Shown piece by piece: positions 35,601 to 47,035 of a DNA stretch of 64,000 bases. The stretch is from the NCBI RefSeq assembly GCF_011927625.1, contig NZ_JAATIZ010000002.1:248001-312000 (forward strand), given 5' to 3'. The DNA comes from Paenalcaligenes hominis (GTDB lineage Bacteria; Pseudomonadota; Gammaproteobacteria; Burkholderiales; Burkholderiaceae_B). The notes under the pieces are model-generated. The model had not been told where the DNA came from. It worked only from the letters and a program-made list of their open reading frames with translations, and made no database searches. Both the position numbers and the translations under genes were made by a program. Each line of letters starts with the position of its first letter. Positions within the stretch are counted from its first letter, which is position 1.

Positions 35601-38600
35601 TTACTCAGGGTCGTCACGTGAGAACCATCGGTAAACCAATGCTAAACCGCTGATGGTCCCTACGCTTACCTCGGCAGTTAAGCGTCTAGAGAGACGATAA
35701 CTGACACGACCTACCGTACCTGTGTCTGCTAGGGCTTGACGCACACTGAGCTTAACCCCGTTGCTTAATGTTTTACTGGCCTCGATAAAGCGGCGCTCGA
35801 CCGCGCTAATTTCGTTTTCTGGGCTGCTGGCTACGCTAGTAGCAGGTAGTATGCTTCCTGCTCCGCCTAATTCGCCTGAGCGCATGCTTAGCTCATCAAT
35901 CCCAAAGCGGCGATAGAAAGGCTCGCCCCCACCAAGAAAGGACGTACCCACTGAGAACAGCAGCGCGATATCCCCCCCATCATCCGGGCCATGACCAAAC
36001 AAGAGCCAAGAAAGTTTCTCTAGTTCTGAGACATCGGGGACAGAAATCAAATCAATTTTAGGACGACGTGCGGTGCCTCCGACCTTGACCCCAGCCTGCA
36101 CACTTAAGCCTGTACGTAATGCTTGGATATCCAAAATGGGATTAGCAATATCGCCTTGGAAAGTCACGGTACCTCGACGTAGCTGTAAGCGCTGACCATA
36201 CACCTCAATGGCTCCGCCTCGGGTATTTAGTGCACCCAATGCAGTGAGCTGATCATTCAGCATTTGAATTTGCATGCTACCAACTAGACCCGAGTTAACC
36301 CCGTAACCCGTTAAATAGAATCGAGGGCCTAGATCTACCTCTAGATTCATGGTCATATCGAGCGGCGCGCTGTTCTCGTCTTCCTCTTTCACTGGGTCAG
36401 TAGAACGAACCACAATGACATCGCTGTCCACAGTAGGAATACCGCCTAGCATGTCTAAATTAAACCAACCGGCATCGGCGGTAATTTTACCGCTTAGTGT
36501 GATGTGAGGTAAGGCCGCATTTAAGTGGATGTCGCCTGTTACCATGGCATAACGGTCGGCTCGTTGCAAAATAGGGTAACGGTATAGCTTCACATCAAAG
36601 TCACCCCTATTTTGATCAAGCTCCCAGTAGCCGCTTACGGTGACACCGCCTCCTTTTGCATCCGGGTTTTCTTTGATCCAGGTGGCAGTACGCCATTCTT
36701 TGGGTTCCACCCGTAATACCGCAGGAAAATATAAGCGTTCTAGTTCAAACCGGTTGTTGTTTAAGGACGCTTTTAAGGTTCCATCTAATAATCGAACCCC
36801 ATCATCTAAACGCACCACTTTTAGGTTCTTGCCTTGCATGGTACCACTGGATGTGAAACTACCATTTGGAGTGCTTTGAATACGCAGGTTCGCATCCAAG
36901 GCGCCCCCTAATACAAGCTTGTCTTGTAAAAACAAACTAGTCCACGCCAAGTCATCCATGTGGGCATTTAAGACCAGCTCTTTGCGATCTGCATCGCGTA
37001 CATGAATGCCTTGTGCCGCCGTGTAATAAATAGGGGTATTGCCGGTTGCTTTGATGTAGCCCTTGTCTTGCGTTTGTACATCAAGCTCGGCTTGAATAAC
37101 ACTGCGTCCAGCACCGCCTTGGGGCGTCAGTGTAATCAGCGCCTCGGTTTTAGTTAGACCTAATAGGAACGGAGGATCGGCTGGAACTAAAATATCACCC
37201 GCTAGTCGTTTTAGCTGAATACGCCCTTGTAAAGCTTCTTTAAGCCCCACATTCCAGTCAAGCTGCAAATGTAAATCTTGGCCTTTTGCTACTTTCTGTT
37301 TGCGTTTATCAATCACACCGCCATGGGCCGACTCGGGCTCTTCGAGGTTTAAGAGCTTCATCACACGCTGTACCCGCTCTTCGGATAAGATCACATCTGG
37401 CGCGCGCCCTTGGGTTTGAAACCCGGCTGGGCTCCATTGTGTTTTCTGATGCTGCAACTGGAGCAAGGCATAGTTATCAATCTCTGAACGTAGCGTAAAC
37501 GCCCCTACCTCTACGTTTAACTGCTGCTCTGCCGCAGGTAACTGCACATTAATAGGGATACGATCTGCAACTTGTACGTGTAACCCCGCATGGTCAAGCT
37601 TTAAAGGCTGTATTTGCCCACGCCAACTTGGAGTTTGAGTATTCATATCCCAGATACCCGTTAAAGCAAGTGCTGCCTCAACTGGACCTACCCCGAGCTC
37701 GCCCTCTTTGGCCTTTTCACCCTCAAGCACGTGCAGCAATTTGGCCTCAAGCGCGTGCTCATGCAACGTGCCTTTTAGCTCTGCGTCCAACTTTGTGGGC
37801 CCAATCGTGTCTAAATCAGGCCAAATTTGCGCCATGTCAGGCAGGTCTACATTGACCTTTAACGCGTGTTCTTTTAAGCCAAAAGCCCCTTTTAAAAGCA
37901 CGCTATTGGCGCCGAGCTTTAGATCAATATCGCTGTTTTCGACGTAATATGCCTGCCACAGCACAGGCTGATTCTCTAGCTCTAGACGACCCACATCAGC
38001 AATCACATGTCCGGCTACGTCTTCATTATTCCATCGACTGCCTGGCTTAATCGTTAATTTTATTTTTGCTGCATCCAGTTGCCTGCCGCCTTGGCTAAGC
38101 ACCACGTCATAACTTGAGTCAAAGCTTAATACGGCTGGAAGGTCTTGGTTGGGGATCCAAGCACCCACGTCAAAGCGATTAACATGTATCGTGCCTTTTA
38201 CATGCTCTGTGTTGGGTTGCTCGGCCGAATGGCTCCAATCTAAACGAGCTTGTACACCTGACTCGTCGGGCAGCACTAAATCAATAAAGGTATCACGCAA
38301 AGGAAAAGCGTGATCCAGCTCGAGATCGGATTGAGCTTGTAAATGCAAACCTTGTCCTGCGCCCTGTAAACTAAGCTGGCCTTGTTCCAGTGAGCCATTC
38401 CATTGCGCACTGACCTCGACACGACAATCTGCTGGCACAGATGTCGAGTTGGCCTCGGGAACGGTTGAGTCAGCTGACTTTTGCGCTGTAGTAGGCTTGG
38501 CAGTGGTTTGCCAATGCGCAGGTAAATACTGATTAACACAAATTTGACTAGACGCTTGGTCGCTATGAATCGTGGCTTGAAGCTGAGCTTGGCTGTGCCA

Positions 38601-39218
38601 AGGTGCCGCAATCGGTGCCAGTTCGGCTTGTCCGTGAAGATCCAGCTGCATGTCTTCATAGCCTGCATGGGCTTGGTGCAATTCAATGTGCGCCTTTTCT
38701 TGGGTAAGATCGGCACTGGCCCGTAATTGCAGCTGGCTTAAATCCACCGGCAATACCTCGCCGTGCTGGGAAAAAAACACACTGCCGACATAGAGCTCGT
38801 CCAGACGAACCGTAACGGGTAAATCTGGCATGGTAAAAGGCTCTGTACTAGGCGGCTCGTCGACAGGGACGCCATCCATCCAGACCGCCACTTTTTCTGC
38901 TGTCAGGTGCTCGATACGTAATTCTCGGTGGTGCCACACCCGCGGCCAATCCACTTTCACTGCAGCGCTATCGAGTTCTACGGTAAGTTGATTCGGTAGT
39001 TTTAGATGGATGTGCTCAAGCTCAAGCCCATGCCAAAGACTACCTCGTACGCCCTGGGTTTCCCCATCGAATTGGGATGCTGCCGTATGTATTAACCAGC
39101 GCGTGCCGGTTGGGGTAGCCACTAACCAATAGACAAACCCCGTTACGATGACTAGGATCGTTGCCACAATAGGAACCGTCCAGAACATCACCTGACGGAA
39201 AATTCGGCCTAGTTTCAT
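35601..39218 (-). CDS. tamB: Translocation and assembly module subunit TamB
   Basis: A 1205-residue inner-membrane-anchored periplasmic protein that spans to the outer membrane, working with TamA in outer-membrane protein assembly and anterograde phospholipid transport. An N-terminal uncleaved anchor (about residues 8-32) is followed by a long beta-rich AsmA/TamB-like region and the conserved DUF490 C-terminus (about 900-1205, with [14 protein letters not shown] at the end). The start overlaps the tamA stop as TAATG, so translation is coupled. The length is within the family range. Confidence 0.93.
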   Translation of the reverse strand: MKLGRIFRQVMFWTVPIVATILVIVTGFVYWLVATPTGTRWLIHTAASQFDGETQGVRGSLWHGLELEHIHLKLPNQLTVELDSAAVKVDWPRVWHHRELRIEHLTAEKVAVWMDGVPVDEPPSTEPFTMPDLPVTVRLDELYVGSVFFSQHGEVLPVDLSQLQLRASADLTQEKAHIELHQAHAGYEDMQLDLHGQAELAPIAAPWHSQAQLQATIHSDQASSQICVNQYLPAHWQTTAKPTTAQKSADSTVPEANSTSVPADCRVEVSAQWNGSLEQGQLSLQGAGQGLHLQAQSDLELDHAFPLRDTFIDLVLPDESGVQARLDWSHSAEQPNTEHVKGTIHVNRFDVGAWIPNQDLPAVLSFDSSYDVVLSQGGRQLDAAKIKLTIKPGSRWNNEDVAGHVIADVGRLELENQPVLWQAYYVENSDIDLKLGANSVLLKGAFGLKEHALKVNVDLPDMAQIWPDLDTIGPTKLDAELKGTLHEHALEAKLLHVLEGEKAKEGELGVGPVEAALALTGIWDMNTQTPSWRGQIQPLKLDHAGLHVQVADRIPINVQLPAAEQQLNVEVGAFTLRSEIDNYALLQLQHQKTQWSPAGFQTQGRAPDVILSEERVQRVMKLLNLEEPESAHGGVIDKRKQKVAKGQDLHLQLDWNVGLKEALQGRIQLKRLAGDILVPADPPFLLGLTKTEALITLTPQGGAGRSVIQAELDVQTQDKGYIKATGNTPIYYTAAQGIHVRDADRKELVLNAHMDDLAWTSLFLQDKLVLGGALDANLRIQSTPNGSFTSSGTMQGKNLKVVRLDDGVRLLDGTLKASLNNNRFELERLYFPAVLRVEPKEWRTATWIKENPDAKGGGVTVSGYWELDQNRGDFDVKLYRYPILQRADRYAMVTGDIHLNAALPHITLSGKITADAGWFNLDMLGGIPTVDSDVIVVRSTDPVKEEDENSAPLDMTMNLEVDLGPRFYLTGYGVNSGLVGSMQIQMLNDQLTALGALNTRGGAIEVYGQRLQLRRGTVTFQGDIANPILDIQALRTGLSVQAGVKVGGTARRPKIDLISVPDVSELEKLSWLLFGHGPDDGGDIALLFSVGTSFLGGGEPFYRRFGIDELSMRSGELGGAGSILPATSVASSPENEISAVERRFIEASKTLSNGVKLSVRQALADTGTVGRVSYRLSRRLTAEVSVGTISGLALVYRWFSRDDPE

Positions 39219-41005
39219 TAAAAAGCAATCCCTAAAGAGAAATGCAAACGGATATCATGGGTTTTTTGTCCGTAGGCGAGGTCTACATAAAATGGGCCTG
39301 CAGGCGTGCGCATCGCAGCCCCTACGCCATATCCCCAATGCGGCGACATGGCTTTAAAGCTTTCTGCAGCATCACCCACGTCGACAAAGACGCTCATGCC
39401 AAAGGTGGAATTAAAAAAGTGCTGATACTCTGCACTTAACACCGCCATCGCTGGCGCCCCTACAATAGCTGATGCTCGGGGGGTACCTATACTTTGGTAT
39501 TTATAACCTCGAATACTGCGTGCCCCACCTGTTCTAAAGCCAAAACCAATAGGGATATGATCGGAATTAGGCCATACTTTTCCTGCCTCGGCACGCACCA
39601 TAAAGACGTCTTCATTGCCAACGGGAAACCAAAACTGTGAACGTAAGCTAGCGCGGTATAAGATGTTGTATTTTTTTTCAAGTGGGTAGTTCACACCCAG
39701 CCCTAACTCAACGAGATTTCCTTGGCGTGGGTCGTACTTGTTATCCACATCGCGACGTAGTATTTGCCCTGTTAACTCGATAGAAGTGCTTCGTATGGCG
39801 GATTGTTCGCCACGAACCTTACTTTCATCTAAGACCCCCATTAAGCTTGCTTGACTCTCGTAATCTGCCCGACCTGAGGTCACAAAATCATATTTGGTTT
39901 TGACGCCAGCAGCAGCCCGTGTTTGTTTTAGCCCTTCGACATCTTGATGATCATATAAAGAGCCTAGACTATTTCTAAACCCTGACACGGTGGGGGGCAA
40001 ATGCATGTCGGCAAAAAAACGCTGACGATTTTTATCTAGACCTAAGCCCGTCTCCACCCACACAGGCAGCCCAAACACAATGTTTTGTCGATAAATAGCC
40101 TCTAGACGTGGACCATGATCGCTATCTGCCCCAATTGAACCGGTAAATCGACGTGCTGGCGCCTCGGTGACGCGCACTAAAACAGGCAGCTCTACCTCGC
40201 CATCGGCCCTGACCTTTTGCTGGGCCGAGCTGTCGTCTAGCGTAACAAAAGCCCCACGAAAAAAGGTGGTGGATTGTAAAGCTTGTTGCCAGTTGTCGAG
40301 CTTTTCCTGATCGTAAGGTTCGCCTGGTGTATAGGTGACATAACGATGAACCAGTGACTCGGGAACGCGTTTTAACCCAGTGGTGTAGAGTTGGCCCATC
40401 CGCACACGAGGCCCACTTTTAATGCCTAAGTCGAGCTCGGCAGTGGATAAATCAGCAGTCACTAAAGCGCGTGTATGACTATAGCGAGCATAATAAAAGT
40501 CTTTGGATTTGACCTTTTGGATCAGATCCGACTTTGCATCGGACCATTCTTTGTTTAAAAAAATCTCGCCAGGCTTTAACGGCCAATTTTGCCGCAAACG
40601 TGTGACACGCTCATCGAACTCGGGCTCGGTAATTTGGCCGGCAAAATTGATATTTACCGTTTTAACTAAGGTGCGCTCGCCTGGATTAATAATAATGTCC
40701 CAGGTTTCCCCTTGGTAGTCCTCGCCGACCTCTAGATTAACGACCGCATCAAAATAGCCTTGCGTTTCAAGAGCTGATACCGTGGCATCATGTGCCCGAC
40801 GCCGTAACCGTGAGACCTCTTCGAGGTCTTGGTCCTCGGCAAGGCGTGTGATGGCATCCACGGCACCATGAATGGCTTTCAAGGCCTCGGGTGCCACCCC
40901 ACCTGGATCAATAACGACTTCAGGTACCGCATTGTTTTCTGGCTCTTGAGCTTGAAGAGCCAAAGGCACTAAGCACAAAGCCGTCAGAAAAGCGCGCACA
41001 CGCAT
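39218..41005 (-). CDS. tamA: Translocation and assembly module subunit TamA
   Basis: A 595-residue BamA-superfamily (Omp85) outer-membrane protein: a signal peptide (about residues 1-20), three POTRA domains (about 25-290) and a 16-strand barrel ending in LHFSLGIAF with the terminal Phe. The barrel includes the RGYKYQSIG segment typical of loop 6. It forms the TAM complex with TamB, encoded right after it with a TAATG overlap. An AAGGA site precedes the start. Neighbouring apbC and dcd match the order in other betaproteobacteria. Confidence 0.93.
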   Translation of the reverse strand: MRVRAFLTALCLVPLALQAQEPENNAVPEVVIDPGGVAPEALKAIHGAVDAITRLAEDQDLEEVSRLRRRAHDATVSALETQGYFDAVVNLEVGEDYQGETWDIIINPGERTLVKTVNINFAGQITEPEFDERVTRLRQNWPLKPGEIFLNKEWSDAKSDLIQKVKSKDFYYARYSHTRALVTADLSTAELDLGIKSGPRVRMGQLYTTGLKRVPESLVHRYVTYTPGEPYDQEKLDNWQQALQSTTFFRGAFVTLDDSSAQQKVRADGEVELPVLVRVTEAPARRFTGSIGADSDHGPRLEAIYRQNIVFGLPVWVETGLGLDKNRQRFFADMHLPPTVSGFRNSLGSLYDHQDVEGLKQTRAAAGVKTKYDFVTSGRADYESQASLMGVLDESKVRGEQSAIRSTSIELTGQILRRDVDNKYDPRQGNLVELGLGVNYPLEKKYNILYRASLRSQFWFPVGNEDVFMVRAEAGKVWPNSDHIPIGFGFRTGGARSIRGYKYQSIGTPRASAIVGAPAMAVLSAEYQHFFNSTFGMSVFVDVGDAAESFKAMSPHWGYGVGAAMRTPAGPFYVDLAYGQKTHDIRLHFSLGIAF

Positions 41006-41025
41006 GCAAATCCTTTTTGAATAAA

Positions 41026-42111
41026 TTAGAGAGGTCGAGGCACTACCTTGGGTCGTTGCCAGGACGCATCACCCGGTAAGCCCGCAATGCGTGCCGCTAC
41101 CTTGGTGGCAATATCGTGATAGAGCTGGGCCTCGGCACTTTCAGGTGCCGCTGCAACGGTTGGGTTACCCGAATCAGTTTGCTCGCGGATCGTCATAGCC
41201 AACGGCAGGGAACCTAACCAAGGTACATTATATTGCTCTGCCATTTCTCGGCCACCATGTTGGCCAAAAATTGCCTCGGCGTGCCCACAATTAGAGCACA
41301 CATGCACAGACATATTTTCTACAATACCCAGCACAGGCACATTTACCTGTTGGAACATACGCAAGCCTTTTTTAGCATCAGCCAGTGCCATGTCTTGGGG
41401 CGTAGTCACCACGATAGCGCCTACCAAAGGTATTTTTTGTGCCATCGTTAATGCGATATCGCCTGTACCTGGTGGCATATCAACAATTAGGTAATCCAAA
41501 TCGTTCCATGCGGTTTGTGTGATGAGCTGCGTTAAGGCCTGAGTGGCCATCGGGCCACGCCATATCGCTGGCGCATCGTCTTGCATCAGAAAACCCAAGG
41601 AGTTGGTTTGTATGCCGTGGGCTTCGATGGGGCGCATAGATTTACCATCGATGGACGTAGGACGCTCGTTGATACCCAACATAATAGGCGCGCTTGGCCC
41701 ATAAATATCCGCATCCAAAAGCCCAACCTTAGCACCTTGTTGTGATAGGGCTAAGGCTAAATTAACAGAAGTGGTACTTTTTCCGACACCACCTTTGCCC
41801 GACGCCACGGCAATGATATTGCGCACATTAGGTAAAGGGCGCAAACTATCTTGTACTGCATGGGTTTTTACGTTAGTTTTTACGTTAAACTGGGTTAGTG
41901 TCAGCCCTAAAGGCGTTATCGCCTCTTGAATTCTTTGCTTTAGCACCCCATCTTTATCTAAGAAAGGATAAGGCAGTGTTAGACTTAGGTTTAGGTTGTG
42001 ACCCTCAAGTTGCAAAGCACAGGTTTGCTCTGACACGTCGATTTTCTTGTGGGTGTTGGGGTCTAGCACTGAAGCTAATGCAGTCAAAATTTGCTCGTTT
42101 TTTACACTCAT
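41026..42111 (-). CDS. apbC: Mrp/ApbC iron-sulfur cluster carrier ATPase
   Basis: A 361-residue P-loop NTPase of the Mrp/NBP35 family that carries and transfers [4Fe-4S] clusters. The N-terminal MIP18-like domain (about residues 5-80) is followed by the deviant Walker A ASGKGGVGKSTTS near 103-115, the switch region DADIYGPSAP and the cluster-binding CSNCG near residue 270. It is upstream of tamA by about 20 bases. The divergent neighbour is a small membrane protein gene and then metG. Confidence 0.95.
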   Translation of the reverse strand: MSVKNEQILTALASVLDPNTHKKIDVSEQTCALQLEGHNLNLSLTLPYPFLDKDGVLKQRIQEAITPLGLTLTQFNVKTNVKTHAVQDSLRPLPNVRNIIAVASGKGGVGKSTTSVNLALALSQQGAKVGLLDADIYGPSAPIMLGINERPTSIDGKSMRPIEAHGIQTNSLGFLMQDDAPAIWRGPMATQALTQLITQTAWNDLDYLIVDMPPGTGDIALTMAQKIPLVGAIVVTTPQDMALADAKKGLRMFQQVNVPVLGIVENMSVHVCSNCGHAEAIFGQHGGREMAEQYNVPWLGSLPLAMTIREQTDSGNPTVAAAPESAEAQLYHDIATKVAARIAGLPGDASWQRPKVVPRPL

Positions 42112-42202
42112 CTTTAAACTGGCCCTAAATTTAAATGACTAATGCGCTATTTATATAGCGGACTAGAGAAACTTATCTCTTTAATTCGTGTCATACAGAA
42201 TT

Positions 42203-42487
42203 ATGAATACATTTAACCAGATTCTACGCTCTTTGCTCTTCTTTGTATTGACTCTTGTAGGGATGTTAATGGCGGTGGTGTTTATGATTTCCACTGCGGT
42301 TGCCATGGCTATCCTTTACATTGTCGCAAAAATTAGCGGCCGTCCCTTTGCCATTAAATCGTACTGGGATCAGCGCCGCCGCAATCGCGTACGCCCTCAC
42401 TTCACACGCCCTTCGTCTACGGATACTACATCGACTAAACGTAGTACGCAAAACGTTACTGACATCGAGATGCGTGAAATACCGTAG
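42203..42487 (+). CDS. Small membrane protein upstream of metG
   Basis: A 94-residue protein starting MNTFNQILRS; an in-frame Met five codons earlier is possible. It has a hydrophobic stretch of about 35 residues (LLFFVLTLVGMLMAVVFM and on) that could be one long or two short membrane segments, then a basic, Arg-rich cytoplasmic tail ending in a Ser/Thr-rich region. No function is known to me. The location between apbC and metG, own strand and intact frame favour a real gene, but the ribosome site is weak. Confidence 0.6.
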   Translation: MNTFNQILRSLLFFVLTLVGMLMAVVFMISTAVAMAILYIVAKISGRPFAIKSYWDQRRRNRVRPHFTRPSSTDTTSTKRSTQNVTDIEMREIP

Positions 42488-42608
42488 AATAAGCACGGTA
42501 TACTATGGCTTCTGCTATGCTTAGCTAGCCTTAGGCTTACTTTTTTCATTCTTTGCTTTTTTATGCTCGCCTTTGTGCGGGCTATTGCCCTTTATAGGTT
42601 TTACATTT

Positions 42609-44681
42609 ATGTCGCGCACGATATTCGTTACAACTGCACTTCCCTATGCAAACGGTTCTTTTCACATCGGCCACATCATGGAATACATCCAGGCTGATAT
42701 TTGGGTGCGGTCTATGCGAATGTCAGGACATACTGTGCACTTTGTAGGGGCTGATGACGCTCACGGGGCGCCAATCATGCTAAAGGCTGAAAGTGAAGGC
42801 ATTAGCCCTGACGAACTGGTAGCACGTGTAGCGGCCGAGCGCCCCCAGTATTTAAATGGTTTTCATGTTCAGTTCGATCACTGGCATCGCACCAACTCGC
42901 CTGAAAACATCGAGCTCTCTCAAGGCATTTACAAGCAACTCAAAGCAGCGGGTTTTATTGATGTCCGAGAAATTGAACAATTCTACGATCCCGTAAAAGG
43001 CATGTTTTTGCCTGACCGCTACATTAAGGGCGAGTGCCCCTCATGTGGCGCCAAAGACCAGTACGGCGACAGCTGCGAGGCCTGTAGCTCTGTTTACTCC
43101 CCTACTGATCTGATTAACCCGTACTCGACACTTAGCCAGGCTAGACCCGAGCTACGCACCTCAGAGCACTTTTTCTTCCGTCTGTCCGATCCACGTTGCG
43201 TAGAGTTTTTGCAAAGCTGGACTACAGGTCAAGACCAACAAGGGCGCCCTCGTTTGCAATCCGAAGTCCTAGGTAAAACACGCGAGTGGCTCAGTAACGA
43301 AGACGGGGAAGCCGCCTTATCCGATTGGGATATTTCCCGTGATGAGCCCTATTTCGGTATCCCTATTCCAGATGCGCCGGGCAAATACTTTTACGTATGG
43401 CTGGATGCGCCCGTGGGCTACTTAGCCTCTTTAAAAGCCTACTGTGCCAAAAAAGGCATAGATTTTGATGCGCTCATTGACCCAGACAGCGACACCGAGC
43501 AGGTTCACTTTATTGGTAAAGACATCGTGTATTTTCATGCGCTGTTCTGGCCAGCCATGTTGAAGTTCTCGGGCCGTAAAACCCCCGACTCGCTGCGCGT
43601 ACACGGCTTTATTACGCTTAGTGGCGAAAAGATGTCAAAAAGTCGCGGTACAGGCATTTCACCTTTACGCTACCTAGAGCTAGGCCTAGATGCTGAGTGG
43701 ATGCGCTATTACATTGCAGCCAAGCTCAATTCCCACGTCGAAGACATCGACTTCAACCCCGATGATTTTGTCGCACGCGTTAATAGCGACTTGGTTGGCA
43801 AATACGTCAACATTGCTAGCCGCGCTGCTAATTTTATTGGTAAGTTTTTTGATGGCCAATTAGCCTATGTAGGCGACACTAGCGCCATGCAAGCTGAAAT
43901 CACCGAGCTGGCTCAAACGGTCAGTCACAATATTGAACTAGGCGAATATGGCCGTGCAATTCGTCAGACCATGGCGTACGCCGACACCATTAACCAAGCC
44001 TTTGATACCGCGCAGCCATGGATTTTAGCCAAAGGGCTCAACGAAGCCTCTGCTGAAACCAAAGCTCAGCTTCAAGACATTTGTTCTCGTGCTATTGCGG
44101 GCTTTAAAGCGCTTTCCGTTATGTTGGCGCCTATTGTGCCCACGCTTGCAGATCGAGTCGCTAACGAGCTTTTTGAACTTGGGCGCAGTTTTACGTGGGC
44201 CGATGCCGCTGTGCTGCCAACCTCCATCGCCCGCTTTAAACATCTACTGCAGCGCGTTGATGCAAAGCAAATGGATGCGCTCTTTGAGCCACCTGTGGTG
44301 GAAGAGGCAACGCCTACACCTGGCGGTGAAGCCATTGCTGACACTATTGATATCAAAGACTTCGTAAAGCTCGACTTGCGCGTAGCCAAAATCGTTGAAT
44401 GCACTGAAGTCGAAGGTTCAGATAAATTACTGCGCCTAATGCTAGATGTAGACGAAGGCCGTTTACGTCAGGTGTTCTCTGGCATCAAGTCAGCCTACCG
44501 TCCCGAAGATCTCGTAGGCAAGCTAACGGTGCTCGTCGCTAATCTTGCCCCTCGCAAAATGCGTTTTGGTGTATCCGAAGGAATGGTTCTAGCGGCTAGC
44601 CACGCTGATGAAAAAAAACACCCTGGGCTTTATATTCTTGAGCCCAATAGTGGCGCCACGCCGGGCATGCGTATTAGCTAA
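42609..44681 (+). CDS. metG: Methionyl-tRNA synthetase
   Basis: A 690-residue class I synthetase charging tRNA-Met. The HIGH motif HIGH is at residues 19-22 in [17 protein letters not shown], the zinc knuckle [17 protein letters not shown] near 142-158, KMSKSRGTG near 340-348 and the C-terminal EMAP/tRNA-binding dimerisation domain (about 585-690, with [19 protein letters not shown]). The ATG was chosen as the family start; an in-frame upstream ATG would add twelve atypical residues. It is followed by a terminator. Confidence 0.97.
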   Translation: MSRTIFVTTALPYANGSFHIGHIMEYIQADIWVRSMRMSGHTVHFVGADDAHGAPIMLKAESEGISPDELVARVAAERPQYLNGFHVQFDHWHRTNSPENIELSQGIYKQLKAAGFIDVREIEQFYDPVKGMFLPDRYIKGECPSCGAKDQYGDSCEACSSVYSPTDLINPYSTLSQARPELRTSEHFFFRLSDPRCVEFLQSWTTGQDQQGRPRLQSEVLGKTREWLSNEDGEAALSDWDISRDEPYFGIPIPDAPGKYFYVWLDAPVGYLASLKAYCAKKGIDFDALIDPDSDTEQVHFIGKDIVYFHALFWPAMLKFSGRKTPDSLRVHGFITLSGEKMSKSRGTGISPLRYLELGLDAEWMRYYIAAKLNSHVEDIDFNPDDFVARVNSDLVGKYVNIASRAANFIGKFFDGQLAYVGDTSAMQAEITELAQTVSHNIELGEYGRAIRQTMAYADTINQAFDTAQPWILAKGLNEASAETKAQLQDICSRAIAGFKALSVMLAPIVPTLADRVANELFELGRSFTWADAAVLPTSIARFKHLLQRVDAKQMDALFEPPVVEEATPTPGGEAIADTIDIKDFVKLDLRVAKIVECTEVEGSDKLLRLMLDVDEGRLRQVFSGIKSAYRPEDLVGKLTVLVANLAPRKMRFGVSEGMVLAASHADEKKHPGLYILEPNSGATPGMRIS

Positions 44682-44693
44682 ACGCTACCCCCC

Positions 44694-44725
44694 AAGGCAC
44701 TAAATCACTTTAGTGCCTTTATTTT
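44694..44725 (+). terminator. Intrinsic terminator after metG
   Basis: A 10-bp perfect stem AGGCACTAAA/TTTAGTGCCT with a TCAC loop and a following TTATTTT. It starts about 12 bases past the metG stop. Confidence 0.82.
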
Positions 44726-44747
44726 GACCTTAACGTAGTGAGAACGT

Positions 44748-45650
44748 ATGCCTCGCACAGACGATAACGAACTTGAACGCAATCTGGCTGCAGCCCGCTC
44801 CACCTTAGTCAGTGTGGCAGTTAACTTGTTCTTATCCATCTTGCAGCTGATTGTAGGAATCTTTGCTAAATCCCAAGCCTTGATCGCTGATTCGATTCAT
44901 TCGCTATCCGATTTGATCTCGGATGCCATTGTATTGATTGCCAATAAACACAGCAGCAAGGCCCCTGATGCAGAACACCCCTATGGGCATCACCGCTTTG
45001 AAACCGCAGCCACCTTAGCAGTAGGTGCCATTTTAATCATTGTAGGGCTAGGGATGCTCTGGAGCAGTTTTACTAAACTGCAAAACCCCGGCTTGATTCA
45101 AACGGTGCACTTATTGGCCTTGCCTATTGCTGTCTTAGCGCTCATTGCTAAAGAGCTATTATTTAGGTATTTATTACGCGTCGCCAAACGCGTCCGCTCT
45201 ACCATGTTGGTCGCGAATGCATGGCATGCTCGCTCTGACGCTGCCTCTTCTTTGGTGGTGGCCGTAGCCATTGTGGCTAACCTTATGGGTTTACCTATTG
45301 CGGATCCTATTGCCGTGCTCGTGGTGGGGCTATTAATCTTACGCATGGGATGGCGCTTTGCGTTTAATGCATTTAATGACTTAATGGATCAAGCCGTTGA
45401 TGATGCCACCGAGGCAAAAATCACAAAAATTATCTTAGAGACCCCTGGGGTAATGGGCCTACACGATTTAAAAACCCGTAAACTTGGCGATATGATTTGG
45501 GTAGAGGTCGACCTAGAAATGGATGGCCGCCTGACTATTTATGAAGGTCACGAAATTGCCGAGGATGCACGCCGTCGTGTCATGGCCGTTTTACCCGCGC
45601 TCGACGTCATGACCCACTTTGATCCAGTGGATGTCGTTAACCCCGAATAA
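44748..45650 (+). CDS. Cation diffusion facilitator metal exporter
   Basis: A 300-residue FieF/CDF transporter exporting Zn2+, Fe2+ or related ions by proton antiport. It has about six transmembrane segments and the expected metal-site pattern: D-S-I-H-S-L-S-D in TM2, DAEHPYGHHRFET in the loop, NAWHARSDAASS in TM5, and a C-terminal cytoplasmic dimerisation domain (about 210-300) with GMGL-like DLKTRKLGDMIWVEVDL. It lies 13 bases before the isomerase gene. Metal specificity cannot be assigned. Confidence 0.9.
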   Translation: MPRTDDNELERNLAAARSTLVSVAVNLFLSILQLIVGIFAKSQALIADSIHSLSDLISDAIVLIANKHSSKAPDAEHPYGHHRFETAATLAVGAILIIVGLGMLWSSFTKLQNPGLIQTVHLLALPIAVLALIAKELLFRYLLRVAKRVRSTMLVANAWHARSDAASSLVVAVAIVANLMGLPIADPIAVLVVGLLILRMGWRFAFNAFNDLMDQAVDDATEAKITKIILETPGVMGLHDLKTRKLGDMIWVEVDLEMDGRLTIYEGHEIAEDARRRVMAVLPALDVMTHFDPVDVVNPE

Positions 45651-45663
45651 GGCTTATTAAACT

Positions 45664-46032
45664 ATGCCCCATTTACTTGTTGAATACTCTGCCAACCTGA
45701 ATCCTGACCCTCAGGCTTTGCTAACCGCACTGAACGACGCATTAATTGAAAGTGGGCATTTTGCTGAATTTGATATCAAAACACGCCTTTTTCCTGTGGA
45801 GCATTTTTTAATTGGCAACCAAGGCCAACGCGCTTTTGTGCATGCATGTCTGAAATTAATGCCCGGACGCACGCTAGAAGACCGCGCGGACTTAGCGCAA
45901 CGTCTTAGCCAAACAGTAGCTCAGCAATTCAGTCATGTTACAACGCTTCATATTCAATTCAGCGCCGAGGTGCTTGAGTTGCATGCAGCCACATACAGCA
46001 AACAATTCAGTTCTGATGTAAACACTGCCTAG
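45664..46032 (+). CDS. 5-carboxymethyl-2-hydroxymuconate isomerase-like protein
   Basis: A 122-residue tautomerase-superfamily protein of the HpaF/CHMI type, with the catalytic Pro at residue 2 in MPHLLVEYSANL and the KTRLFPVEHFLIGNQ segment. HpaF converts a product of homoprotocatechuate meta-cleavage. No other hpa gene is in the window, so its role here is open. It follows the CDF transporter gene on the same strand and ends about 110 bases before tRNA-Gly. Confidence 0.85.
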   Translation: MPHLLVEYSANLNPDPQALLTALNDALIESGHFAEFDIKTRLFPVEHFLIGNQGQRAFVHACLKLMPGRTLEDRADLAQRLSQTVAQQFSHVTTLHIQFSAEVLELHAATYSKQFSSDVNTA

Positions 46033-46144
46033 ATCTTGGATGGGCCTGATAATTAATTAATGGCTGGGGCTTGCGACACAACGCCATCCACCCGCTAAAC
46101 AAGCAGCATGGAAAGATTGGGCTAGCTAGGGGAAGAGAAACCGT

Positions 46145-46218
46145 TGGAGCGGGTGAAGGGAATCGAACCCTCGTATGCAGCTTGGGAAGCTGCCGTTCTA
46201 CCATTGAACTACACCCGC
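46145..46218 (-). tRNA. tRNA-Gly (anticodon CCC)
   Basis: Minus-strand 74 nt running GCGGGTG to CACCCGC-T-CCA with a full 7-bp acceptor stem and encoded CCA. The anticodon arm GCAGC-TTCCCAA-GCTGC gives CCC at 34-36. The D-arm reads TAGTTCAATGGTAGAAC and the T-arm CGAGGGTTCGATTCCCTTC. Confidence 0.95.
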
Positions 46219-46309
46219 ATTAAGGTACTGTGGCTAAGAAATACCTGTAGGCGTGCTAAAATAACAGGCTGTATTCGTTATTATATCCCAACCGCTGCCA
46301 TACCGCATC

Positions 46310-47035
46310 ATGAATTCTGAAAAAAATCCTAAAGACTTTGGTCATATAAAAAGTTTTGTTTCGCAACGGGCTCATATGACGCCTAGTCAAAAAGACGCCT
46401 ATGACCGCTTGATGCCAGTTTGGGGCATCCCTTATGAAAATCGTGTGTTAGATTTAGAAACCACGTTTAAACGCCAAGCCCCCACCATTCTGGAAATTGG
46501 CTTTGGAATGGGTGAAACCACATTAAAAATTGCTCAGGCACGCTCTGAAGACAACTTTTTGGGTGTAGAGGTTTTTCCATCTGGCGTGGGTTCGCTGTTA
46601 AAACGCATCGAAGAACACAACACGACAAATATCCGTATTATTCAACACGACGCCGTCGAAGTTGTGCGTGATATGGTGCGGCCTGCGACGCTAGCGGGTG
46701 TACATATTTACTTTCCAGACCCTTGGCACAAAAAACGTCATCACAAACGTCGTTTGATCCAACCCCCCTTCATTGAGCTTTTAGCGTCGCGATTGTTGCC
46801 TGGTGGTTATATTCACTGTGCGACCGACTGGGAAAACTACGCCGAACAAATGCTCGAGGTCTTATCCGCCAGCCCCCTGCTTGACAATCAATTTACCGAT
46901 TACGCACCACGTCCTGACTATCGTCCTCAAACTAAATTTGAAACGCGCGGATTACGTTTAGGTCATGGGGTGTGGGACTTACTCTTCACGCGCAATACCA
47001 CCCCTAACCCTGCCACCCTGCTAATGGAGAAATAA
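46310..47035 (+). CDS. trmB: tRNA (guanine-N7-)-methyltransferase
   Basis: A 241-residue Rossmann methyltransferase that forms m7G46 in tRNA. The SAM-binding [17 protein letters not shown] (about residues 62-78) and the catalytic [14 protein letters not shown] stretch are conserved. The N-terminal extension with [13 protein letters not shown] is typical for betaproteobacteria. The stop is directly followed by the thiS ATG with no gap, so the two are coupled. Confidence 0.94.
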   Translation: MNSEKNPKDFGHIKSFVSQRAHMTPSQKDAYDRLMPVWGIPYENRVLDLETTFKRQAPTILEIGFGMGETTLKIAQARSEDNFLGVEVFPSGVGSLLKRIEEHNTTNIRIIQHDAVEVVRDMVRPATLAGVHIYFPDPWHKKRHHKRRLIQPPFIELLASRLLPGGYIHCATDWENYAEQMLEVLSASPLLDNQFTDYAPRPDYRPQTKFETRGLRLGHGVWDLLFTRNTTPNPATLLMEK

